Source: Lachnoclostridium sp. UBA6558
Lineage (GTDB): Bacteria; Bacillota; Clostridia; Lachnospirales; Lachnospiraceae
NCBI GenBank assembly: GCA_002434335.1
Contig: DJJW01000095.1
Location: forward strand, 189,216 to 197,515
Reading direction: 5' to 3'
DNA: 8,300 bases
Positions 1 through 6,012 of the stretch are shown one piece after another; positions within the stretch are counted from its first letter, which is position 1; every line of letters starts with the position of its first letter. The notes under the pieces are model-generated. The model searched no databases, was not told the origin of the DNA, and saw nothing but the letters and a program-made list of their open reading frames with translations. The translations under genes were made by a program, and so were the position numbers.

Positions 1-198
1 GGTCCCAAAGGTGCTACAGGTCCCCAGGGACCTTACGGCCCCAAAGGAGTTACAGGTGCAACCGGGTCTGCTGGTGTCACCGGTGCTACTGGTGCCAGAG
101 GTGCTACAGGTTTTCCCGGACCACGTGGAGCAAAAGGAGCAATGGGTAATACTGGGGCTACCGGTCCCAGAGGACCACAAGGAATCCCAGGGCCAATT
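1..198 (+). repeat. Collagen-type nonanucleotide repeat tract (Gly-X-Y coding)
   Basis: Twenty-two consecutive codon triplets begin with a glycine codon. A 12-base unit reading ggt-gct-ac(a/t)-ggt recurs at 10-21, 82-93 and 100-111. Such tracts often vary in length by replication slippage. The left end lies outside the window, so the full repeat number is unknown. Confidence 0.9.
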
Positions 199-678
199 TG
201 TAATATTACTACCTGTTTATCCTCATATAAAGAGCGGCAGAGAGATTTTACCTGGAATTGTAAAGCACCTTTTATATGGACACAGGATTATCAATCCTGT
301 AATTGTAATAACAGGATATCCTCAGATGGCTGCTATATTTTTTTAGAACGTAATACCTCTTATTCAATCTCTGTAAATATTAACATCCTATGGTTTAATG
401 CAACCGCCAAAAAAAATCTGGAAATCGCCGTTTGCTTAACGAGCAATAACCAGACAGTTGAAATATTTAGAATCTATAAACCATTTAACACCTGCGGAAA
501 TACACCTATTACGATATCAGCCGGCAACTTTATTGTGAATACAAATCAATACCAGGAGAATCCTGCATTGTTCGTAAGCCTTTTATCACCGGCTGCAGTT
601 GTGACTGGTCAGGCAGCGCTTTCCGTAATAGCACTCTCAACAGAAACCTTTGAGAAAACTGATTATCATCCTTATTAG
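1..678 (+). CDS. Collagen-like (Gly-X-Y) protein with cysteine-containing C-terminal domain, 5' end outside window
   Basis: The reading frame is open from base 1 and ends at TAG, giving the last 225 residues of a longer protein. Residues 1-66 are 22 uninterrupted Gly-X-Y triplets (for example GPKGATGPQGP), rich in GAT, GPK, GPQ and GPR. Residues 67-225 form a non-collagenous domain with eight cysteines (67, 72, 87, 100, 102, 111, 145, 165) and a beta-rich, hydrophobic C-terminal half. Known bacterial proteins of this plan include BclA-type exosporium glycoproteins, in which the collagen stalk trimerises and a C-terminal globular head is displayed. A spore-surface role is inferred from this plan and the spore-forming context. 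No cell-wall anchor (LPxTG) or transmembrane segment follows the repeats, which argues against a sortase-anchored protein. The first ATG in the window (142) lies inside the repeat and is not the real start. The gene converges on the BofC-like gene and overlaps it by 4 bases. Confidence 0.85.
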   Translation, partial: GPKGATGPQGPYGPKGVTGATGSAGVTGATGARGATGFPGPRGAKGAMGNTGATGPRGPQGIPGPICNITTCLSSYKERQRDFTWNCKAPFIWTQDYQSCNCNNRISSDGCYIFLERNTSYSISVNINILWFNATAKKNLEIAVCLTSNNQTVEIFRIYKPFNTCGNTPITISAGNFIVNTNQYQENPALFVSLLSPAAVVTGQAALSVIALSTETFEKTDYHPY

Positions 679-1382
679 CTTGAATAGTTCTCCAATACAG
701 CATATAATTCATCAAGATCCTTAATAAATATACCATTTTCCAGATGCAGCCTGTCCTCCAGGGGAAGATTTTCAACAGCCACACCGGTATAATCGTACAC
801 TGTCTTCTGGTCACCGTAATAGGCTACAATGTATCCATTAACTGCCTTTAAGTAATATTTGTACTCTACGGAATCCGAATTGTACGTTTTACGGAGAATA
901 ATCGAATCTTTTGAAAAGGTTATCAGCTCAAATGATACCAACCCTTTTTCAAATTCATTTAAAGATAAATCCGCCTGATAATCTGTTAAGTAAGTAATAA
1001 CCTCGTCTCTCGTAAGACCAATCAGATAACTCGGTGTGGGAAGTTCTTCTTCACTAAGCTGCCCTGTTTTCATATCATAGGTCTGCAACGTATACTGGGT
1101 AGAAGGTAAGACTGTATCTGCTATTGCACTGGCTGCTTCGGCATCCTCCTGCCCATCCTCTGTATCACTTAAAGCTCCTTGATCATTTGTTTCGCCCTGT
1201 TTCACAGTATTTGTTAAATATCCCTGCTTCTCCAGTTCTTTAATCAAATCATTATTGCGTTCTACCGCACTTTCGTTAAAGTCTCTTAAAGCTTGTTTAT
1301 AGCTGAAATAATAGCTGGCAGTAAACATGCATGCTATAGCTGAAAAAGTCAGGAAATAGGTAACTGCTTTTTTATATCTCAC
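675..1382 (-). CDS. Membrane-anchored BofC-C-terminal-domain-like protein
   Basis: This is a 235-residue protein with a short basic N-terminus and one transmembrane segment at about residues 6-28, placing the rest outside the cytoplasm. A charged, probably helical stretch (29-53) and an acidic low-complexity linker (about 60-90, rich in D, E, Q and A) follow. The C-terminal domain (about 115-235) resembles BofC_C in its pattern: a YLIGLTRDEV start, an alternating strand region, a NGYIVAYYGD turn and an ending of DLDELYAVLENYSS. In Bacillus, BofC acts in the intermembrane space on the sigma-K checkpoint protease SpoIVB. Whether this homologue does the same is not known. The start chosen is GTG at 1382, because AAAGGAG sits 8 bases upstream. 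An in-frame ATG at 1433 has no ribosome binding site and would add 17 unlikely residues. The gene follows the flippase gene by 68 bases. The family call is from pattern recognition only. Confidence 0.72.
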   Translation of the reverse strand: MRYKKAVTYFLTFSAIACMFTASYYFSYKQALRDFNESAVERNNDLIKELEKQGYLTNTVKQGETNDQGALSDTEDGQEDAEAASAIADTVLPSTQYTLQTYDMKTGQLSEEELPTPSYLIGLTRDEVITYLTDYQADLSLNEFEKGLVSFELITFSKDSIILRKTYNSDSVEYKYYLKAVNGYIVAYYGDQKTVYDYTGVAVENLPLEDRLHLENGIFIKDLDELYAVLENYSS

Positions 1383-1390
1383 TGATATCA

Positions 1391-1397
1391 CTCCTTT
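1391..1397 (-). promoter_or_regulatory. Shine-Dalgarno AAAGGAG deciding a GTG start
   Basis: On the minus strand AAAGGAG is followed by 8 bases and then GTG (1382-1380). This site selects the GTG over the upstream in-frame ATG at 1433, which has only CTTTTGCAGC before it. Confidence 0.75.
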
Positions 1398-1444
1398 GCA
1401 ATAAGTATTCACCTTAAATTCAGGTTTATACATGCTGCAAAAGG
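1393..1444 (-). promoter_or_regulatory. Inverted repeat overlapping the BofC-like gene's ribosome binding site
   Basis: On the minus strand CCTTTTGCA (1444-1436) can pair with TGCAAAGG (1400-1393), giving eight base pairs with one bulged T and a 35-base loop. The 3' arm covers most of the Shine-Dalgarno sequence (1391-1397). It could lower translation of the downstream gene, or be chance. There is no T-run, so it is not an intrinsic terminator. Confidence 0.3.
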
Positions 1445-1450
1445 ATTGGA

Positions 1451-3115
1451 TTATAAAAGATGAAGCTTTACTGCAATTCGTGCCAATGTTCTTCCCATAG
1501 GCATCTTAACGAGTTCCGATTCTGTCACTGCTTTAAAAACAAGCAGAAGCACACCGTAAACAATTACGGCAAATATAATAGCCAGCAGAGTGCTGATGGT
1601 ATTGCTCTTAACAGTATTATAACTAACCCAATATACCAGATAGGCAACTCCTGCCATGAAGACTGAACAAACAGTAGGAATAATAAAAGTCTTCTTTATC
1701 TCCTGCTTGTAGCTTAACAGTCTTGCTACCGAAATCCAATTTAAGATACTCACGACTAAGGCAAATACTATATTACTAATTACCAGTGCATAAGCACCAA
1801 GTCCGGTAAACTGCAGCAGTAAATACAGAACGACAATATGTATACCCAAAGCTATGACGGAATGAATAAGAGGAAGCCGCATTCTATTGATTCCTTGCAG
1901 AACCGCATTGGTAAGTGTAGAGAATGCATAGAAAACAACCGCTATGGAACCTATGGTAAGCATTCTTGCAGGAAGCAGATTGGCATCCTTTAACAGCAAT
2001 CTAAGGATAGGTGACGCCAAAGCTGCTAAACCAAAAGCACTTGGTATTGCTATTAACATATTAAATTTTAAGGTATCATGCACCTTTTCCTTGACAACCA
2101 GATTAGCTCCTTCTTCTCTGGAGGTGACAATGCTTGGAACAATAGCTGCTGCCATTGCAGTTGCTATGGATATGGGAACATTTATAAGCATGTTGTATTT
2201 ATTGGAATAGATGCCCCATAGCTCTGAACGCTGAATATCATTAAACCCTTTTCCGTCCAATACATAGGAAAATACAGAACCATCCAGAAGAGAACTTATC
2301 TGATATACGGTCTGACTTAATATTACCGGCAGTACAGTAATTCCTAAAGCTCCAAATATTTCTTTCACTGTTTCTTTTGAAGCTCCTATATCCCTTCTTA
2401 ATTGTTTATCAACAATAGGCTTATATAACGCAAATATAAATGCCAGGAATAAAAGAGAAACAATGGCACCAATTAATGTACCGAGGGTACCGCCAGCTGC
2501 TCCATAGGCTGCTATTTTCTGCGAAGCACTGTGACTATGCATCAAATATGCCGCAGCTGCAACACTTATTACAGCATTAACGATCTGCTCAACAATCTGT
2601 GAAAATGAGGTTGGCAGCATCGTTTTCTTTCCTTGAAAGAACCCTCTTAAAACCCCCATGATGGCAAACACCAATATGGTAGGTGCCAGTACCCTTAAAG
2701 GTATTGCCACCGCCGGCAGATTAAAGAATGTTCCTGCCAGAAAATCAGCACCAAAATAAATTATCAGGGAAAACAACGTTCCTGCTGCTATCGCAAAGCC
2801 TAAGGAGCACATAAATACCATATAGGAATTGCGATACTGTTTCTTGGCATCTCTGGCTGCTACCAACTTGGATACTGCCAGTGGAAGGCTGTAGGACGAT
2901 AATATAAGTGCAATATTATAGATATTAAAGGCATATCCATAATACCCCATTCCTTCATCCCCGATCAGGTTGGTTAACGGTATCCGGTAGACAACTCCTA
3001 TAATTCTGGCAATCAGTGAGGTAGCTGCCAGAATACTCCCCTGAACTAAAAAGTTGCTGCTTTTGCTTTCTTGTTTACGCTTTGTTCCTTGGTAAGCACC
3101 ATTATTTGATTCCAT
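1451..3115 (-). CDS. MVF/MATE-type lipid-linked oligosaccharide flippase (SpoVB/YtgP branch)
   Basis: A 554-residue polytopic membrane protein with hydrophobic segments throughout, consistent with the roughly 14 helices of the MVF (MurJ/SpoVB/Wzx) superfamily. After a 20-residue hydrophilic lead come family-typical features: an arginine-bearing first helix (about 22-44, ARIIGVVYRIPL), GDEGMGYYGYA (52-62), the LPLAVSKLVAARDA segment (77-90), LRGFFQGKKTMLP (156-168) and SQIVEQI (172-178). The length fits YtgP (about 544) and SpoVB (about 518) of Bacillus. These proteins move lipid-linked cell-wall precursors, such as lipid II, across the cytoplasmic membrane. SpoVB is required for spore cortex synthesis. 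I cannot decide between a vegetative MurJ-type and a sporulation SpoVB-type role. The start ATG is preceded by GAAAGG at 12 bases, a rather long spacing, and no better start is visible. It lies 49 bases after the lipoprotein gene and before a BofC-like gene. Confidence 0.88.
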   Translation of the reverse strand: MESNNGAYQGTKRKQESKSSNFLVQGSILAATSLIARIIGVVYRIPLTNLIGDEGMGYYGYAFNIYNIALILSSYSLPLAVSKLVAARDAKKQYRNSYMVFMCSLGFAIAAGTLFSLIIYFGADFLAGTFFNLPAVAIPLRVLAPTILVFAIMGVLRGFFQGKKTMLPTSFSQIVEQIVNAVISVAAAAYLMHSHSASQKIAAYGAAGGTLGTLIGAIVSLLFLAFIFALYKPIVDKQLRRDIGASKETVKEIFGALGITVLPVILSQTVYQISSLLDGSVFSYVLDGKGFNDIQRSELWGIYSNKYNMLINVPISIATAMAAAIVPSIVTSREEGANLVVKEKVHDTLKFNMLIAIPSAFGLAALASPILRLLLKDANLLPARMLTIGSIAVVFYAFSTLTNAVLQGINRMRLPLIHSVIALGIHIVVLYLLLQFTGLGAYALVISNIVFALVVSILNWISVARLLSYKQEIKKTFIIPTVCSVFMAGVAYLVYWVSYNTVKSNTISTLLAIIFAVIVYGVLLLVFKAVTESELVKMPMGRTLARIAVKLHLL

Positions 3116-3164
3116 ATCTATTTAAAACCTTTCAATTTATTTCTAAATAAGCCAAGCTATTCAA

Positions 3165-4253
3165 TTACTTCAGCATATTTATATGGTCTTCCCTGTCTAC
3201 AGGAAACAATGCAATATAGGTTTTACCGGGATTTATGGTAAGTTCTTCTCCTGCTATGTCATAATACCTCATCTTCTTGGTACTTTCATTTTTCTTCCAG
3301 GTTATATCCACGGCTTGTCCGTTTGTAATATAATAACCTTTACCTTCAGCATTTTCAATATCCATGGTCTGATATCCGTTTTTATCTTTATTCCATTCCT
3401 TTACAAGCTGTACGATAATATTCTTATAGGCAAGCTGCTTGCCTGTGTTCTTATCAATATGAGCTTTATCAAACTGGAATCGTAAATAACTCTTTGATTC
3501 TTTATCATAGGTGAGATAAGGTGTAGATAGACTGGAAAAACCAAGCTCCACCTTATTAATCTCTTCACCGTTTACTAAATCGGTGTCTTCCTCATAGAAT
3601 TTAAAGTGCCCTTCATAATCTGAACTGTATTCTGTCCTATAATCTTTTGCAGCAGTTCCTTTTAAGATACCTTCTTTTGAGGCAAAGGCATTGTGGGGGG
3701 CTTTTATAGAAGTATCTCTGTAGAATACCGTTTCTCCGATACCTGTTAAACCACTTAAATTATCAATACCCAACTCTTTGATCTTTTTCGTAGCATAAGT
3801 TGTTTCGCCGTAGTGTACATAGATTGCATTATATTCATCTGCCACACTTACAAAGTAGTGTCTTGCACTGCGGACAGAACCGATTCTCTTATCATTTAAT
3901 TCCTCATATATCCCCATTAACCTTGTAATGCCGCCCTCAGCCAGAGCTTCATACAGAATAGAAGCTTCTTCTGTTCCGCTTTGGGGGGATGCATATTCAA
4001 TATTATTTAACATTACCGCATAAGGTCTTAATTTACCAACCTCCTCCGGCACCCATAAGCCCGTTAGCAGACTCTTCATCTCACCGTCATGATTTTCCAC
4101 AGCTTCTGTTGGAGCTGCTGTAGGAGAAGGTGTATCCGTAGCAGCTTCTGTTGGCTCAGGAGTTGGAGTTATCTCTGAATCGCCTTTATCTTTCTTACTG
4201 CAACCGCCAATGAAGACCACTGCCAGTAACGCCAATAGCAAAAATTTTCTCAT
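3165..4253 (-). CDS. DUF3048 domain lipoprotein (YerB-like)
   Basis: A 362-residue secreted lipoprotein. A signal peptide with the lipobox IGGC puts the lipidated cysteine at residue 18. Residues 29-51 form a Pro/Thr-rich linker (repeated PT, PTEA), and the folded part begins near 62. The N-terminal DUF3048 motifs are RPYAVMLNN (76-84), QSGTEEASILYEALAEGG (91-108), IGSVRSAR (124-131) and VHYG (146-149). A second, C-terminal DUF3048 region follows (about 245-345), ending in a GKTYIALFPVD strand. Bacillus YerB is the named relative. The biochemical function of the family is unknown, and a cell-envelope role on the outer membrane face is inferred only from the lipid anchor. ATG overlaps the ybeY stop by 4 bases (ATGA), and its Shine-Dalgarno GAGGG lies inside ybeY with a 7-base spacer, so translation is probably coupled to ybeY. 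Confidence 0.9.
   Translation of the reverse strand: MRKFLLLALLAVVFIGGCSKKDKGDSEITPTPEPTEAATDTPSPTAAPTEAVENHDGEMKSLLTGLWVPEEVGKLRPYAVMLNNIEYASPQSGTEEASILYEALAEGGITRLMGIYEELNDKRIGSVRSARHYFVSVADEYNAIYVHYGETTYATKKIKELGIDNLSGLTGIGETVFYRDTSIKAPHNAFASKEGILKGTAAKDYRTEYSSDYEGHFKFYEEDTDLVNGEEINKVELGFSSLSTPYLTYDKESKSYLRFQFDKAHIDKNTGKQLAYKNIIVQLVKEWNKDKNGYQTMDIENAEGKGYYITNGQAVDITWKKNESTKKMRYYDIAGEELTINPGKTYIALFPVDREDHINMLK
4100..4154. repeat. 13-base direct repeat within the lipoprotein linker
   Basis: The sequence cagcttctgttgg occurs at 4100-4112 and 4142-4154, 42 bases (14 codons) apart. It encodes the PTEA units of the Pro/Thr linker of the DUF3048 lipoprotein. Recombination between the copies would change linker length without breaking the frame. 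Confidence 0.8.
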
Positions 4254-4756
4254 AGTATTTCCCTCGTAATTCCCAGCTTATCAAGTATCATACGCTGTTT
4301 CTCTTCCATTATCCTGCGCTCTTCTTCCTCCATATGATCATAACCGAACAAATGAAGCATACTGTGGGCAATCAGAAAACCCAGCTCTCTTTCCTTGGAA
4401 TGTCCATATTCCTGAGCCTGTGCTGTAACCTTTTCAACAGAAACTATGATATCACCTAAGAGCAGTTCACCGGTTTCCGGATTGAAATAATCCTCGGAAC
4501 TGTCTTCCAGATGAGAAAAGTCTGCCGGTGTTTCATAATCGACCATAGGAAATGATAAGACATCGGTAGGTGCATCTACCTCTCTAGAGCTTTTATTAAT
4601 ATTTTTTATTTCCTCATTATCGGTTAGAATAACATTTATTTCAGCCTCATAGGGACAATCCTCTGTATCCATTGCCATCTCCACTACTTTTGAAATAATG
4701 GTCTCATATTCTATCTCTAATTTAATCTCTGTTTCATATTCAATATTCAGTGTCAA
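4250..4756 (-). CDS. ybeY: rRNA maturation endoribonuclease YbeY
   Basis: YbeY (UPF0054) is a zinc-dependent single-strand endoribonuclease that helps mature the 3' end of 16S rRNA and takes part in ribosome quality control in the cytoplasm. From the TTG start the protein has 168 residues, about the family norm. The hallmark HSMLHLFGYDH (131-141) supplies the three zinc-binding histidines 131, 135 and 141. The conserved REVDAPTDVLSFPM block (58-71) contains the conserved arginine, and GELLLGDIIVS (96-106) is also family-typical. I chose TTG at 4756 because AAGGAGG lies 6 bases upstream and the product then begins (M)TLNIEYETE, a normal YbeY start. The longer ATG form (4777) would begin with HRRRHQ and has no good ribosome binding site. 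The gene overlaps the HD-protein gene by 17 bases and the lipoprotein gene by 4. Confidence 0.95.
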   Translation of the reverse strand: MTLNIEYETEIKLEIEYETIISKVVEMAMDTEDCPYEAEINVILTDNEEIKNINKSSREVDAPTDVLSFPMVDYETPADFSHLEDSSEDYFNPETGELLLGDIIVSVEKVTAQAQEYGHSKERELGFLIAHSMLHLFGYDHMEEEERRIMEEKQRMILDKLGITREIL

Positions 4757-5990
4757 TTGGTGCCTCCTTCTGTGCAAAATAGTTCAGAAAGAACTTCTTC
4801 AGCTGTATGTACTGCTTAACTGTTAATCCTGAATTCATCAAGCTTTCCTTCTCCAGTCGCATGGTAAATAAGTTGCTTGTAAATTTCTCCATAAGCTCAG
4901 ACAGCTCTTCTTTTGTCTGTTCCTCTTTTTTATCGGTAAGGAAATATTCCTTGGCCGCCACCAGGCTTACCGTAAACATGACCAGCGCCCCTTCCGGCGA
5001 TGTGGGCTTGTCTGTTTTCAGGTTATGTGAGGCTATGATATTTGCAACAGCTTCAGGAAGCTGATAGGCCTTTGCTAAAGCTAACCCTTCTGCCACATAA
5101 TCCTTACCCTTAAGCTTTCCAATTTCATGATACAGCCCGCCTGCTTTGGCTATCCTCCTATCCAAGCCGGCTATTGCCGCTGCCTGCTCTGATATTACAG
5201 CTATCTGTCTGGAGTGTTCATAAAGCTTGTCCGACTCTTTTAGCATTCTGCACAGAACAAAGTCCTCTTTTATTACCTCTTCAATAGTAGGTTTCTTACT
5301 TACGGGTTTATCCTGGATTGCCGCTTCATTTAACCTTTTCAGGTAAAAGAATCCAATTGTTTCACCAAGGGCAATGGCTGCCAAAACAGAACTCAGTGTA
5401 AGTAAGCTGTGGAGGTTTAAAAATTCCTTCACAACAAAATTTGAAGTTATCAAAAGCATGATAACATCAAAGGATAAAACCAGAGCTACTTTATAAATAA
5501 GCTGTATGAAATTAACCCTGTACACCGTCAACAGGCTGATTAGAATACCTGTTACCAGCAAAAAGATACTGTCTTCCAAAGAGGCCAGACTGGCGGCATA
5601 CAGGAATAGAAATTGTATAATGGTATAAAAAATGCCTGCTTCTTTCTTTAACAATACTGTGGTAAATACTACACCCGTTAACAAAAGAGGCATGAAATCT
5701 GTCCTTAAAAATAATATTCCAGGCAGCGATACCATAACAGTTCCTGTTAAAATTTCTGAAATGCGGGAACTGTATCTGTCTTTCTCTTTGATACTGTCTA
5801 TATACAAAATAAGCAGTATTACAATAAGAACTGCATAAATACTTCCTCTAATAATGCTTATGGGCGGTACATGAATATGAAATGCCACTGACAATGCAGC
5901 TATTGCAACTATAGCTGCCATCAGATATATTGGCATTCCATCATGTTTACCGTTGCTTCGTTTCTTATCAGATGTCATATATTCACCCAT
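4740..5990 (-). CDS. Membrane HD-domain protein in the PgpH/YqfF position, truncated and with degenerate metal site
   Basis: A 416-residue protein between phoH and ybeY, where Firmicutes usually carry PgpH (YqfF), the membrane c-di-AMP phosphodiesterase of about 700 residues. About eight hydrophobic segments (21-40, 46-64, 79-95, 99-114, 120-135, 141-156, 162-182, 195-217) precede a cytoplasmic HD-like domain (about 240-405). PgpH's large extracellular domain between the first helix and the 7TM bundle is replaced by a loop of about five residues (HVPPIS). Aligned by eye with PgpH, H259, H288 and H322 are kept. HD becomes HE (289), the next histidine becomes Y298, HH becomes HN (323), and the late aspartate of ADSVEAA becomes V341. 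Phosphodiesterase activity is therefore doubtful, and a binding or scaffold role is possible. The start is uncertain: ATG 5990 has AGG only about 3 bases away, while ATG 5978 (412 residues) has GGGTG at 5 bases. The gene is 22 bases after phoH. Confidence 0.8.
   Translation of the reverse strand: MGEYMTSDKKRSNGKHDGMPIYLMAAIVAIAALSVAFHIHVPPISIIRGSIYAVLIVILLILYIDSIKEKDRYSSRISEILTGTVMVSLPGILFLRTDFMPLLLTGVVFTTVLLKKEAGIFYTIIQFLFLYAASLASLEDSIFLLVTGILISLLTVYRVNFIQLIYKVALVLSFDVIMLLITSNFVVKEFLNLHSLLTLSSVLAAIALGETIGFFYLKRLNEAAIQDKPVSKKPTIEEVIKEDFVLCRMLKESDKLYEHSRQIAVISEQAAAIAGLDRRIAKAGGLYHEIGKLKGKDYVAEGLALAKAYQLPEAVANIIASHNLKTDKPTSPEGALVMFTVSLVAAKEYFLTDKKEEQTKEELSELMEKFTSNLFTMRLEKESLMNSGLTVKQYIQLKKFFLNYFAQKEAPIDTEY
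4763..4769 (-). promoter_or_regulatory. Shine-Dalgarno AAGGAGG deciding the TTG start of ybeY
   Basis: A strong AAGGAGG on the minus strand, with a 6-base spacer to TTG (4756-4754). It is embedded in the 3' coding end of the preceding HD-domain gene, so ribosomes finishing that gene pass over it. Confidence 0.8.
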
Positions 5991-6012
5991 TCACCTGCTT
6001 TGTCCGGCAGTA

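Noticed and set aside
11..346. Open frame on the + strand in a second frame across the collagen repeat
   Set aside because: It is a shadow of the Gly-X-Y repeat, whose nine-base periodicity keeps alternative frames open. It has no ribosome binding site, and frame 1 carries the collagen signature.
530..814. Minus-strand open frame spanning the junction of the two convergent genes
   Set aside because: It overlaps both supported coding regions in a third frame, has no recognisable domain and is explained as chance.
1383..1450. Possible forespore-type promoter (TGTATA, 16 bases, then a CATnnTA-like GAATACTTAT) before the BofC-like gene
   Set aside because: The -35-like part is suggestive but the -10 part fits poorly, and AT-rich gaps give such matches by chance. 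No start-site data are available.
1460..2210. Open frames on the + strand opposite the flippase gene, and similar ones opposite the lipoprotein, HD, PhoH and YqfD genes
   Set aside because: They lack ribosome binding sites and recognisable domains and lie wholly antisense to well-supported genes.
3137..3150. Hairpin TTATTT-CT-AAATAA between the lipoprotein and flippase genes
   Set aside because: Six A-T pairs with a two-base loop, no GC stem and no T-run. It is not a credible terminator.
3116..3164. Possible promoter TTGAAT-17-AATAAA ahead of the flippase gene
   Set aside because: Each element matches only four of six consensus positions, and the implied start would fall almost on the ribosome binding site.
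3695..3988. Two G6 runs (3695-3700 and 3983-3988) in the DUF3048 gene as phase-variation or frameshift sites
   Set aside because: The reading frame is intact through both and family motifs continue on each side. Six bases is short for contingency switching.
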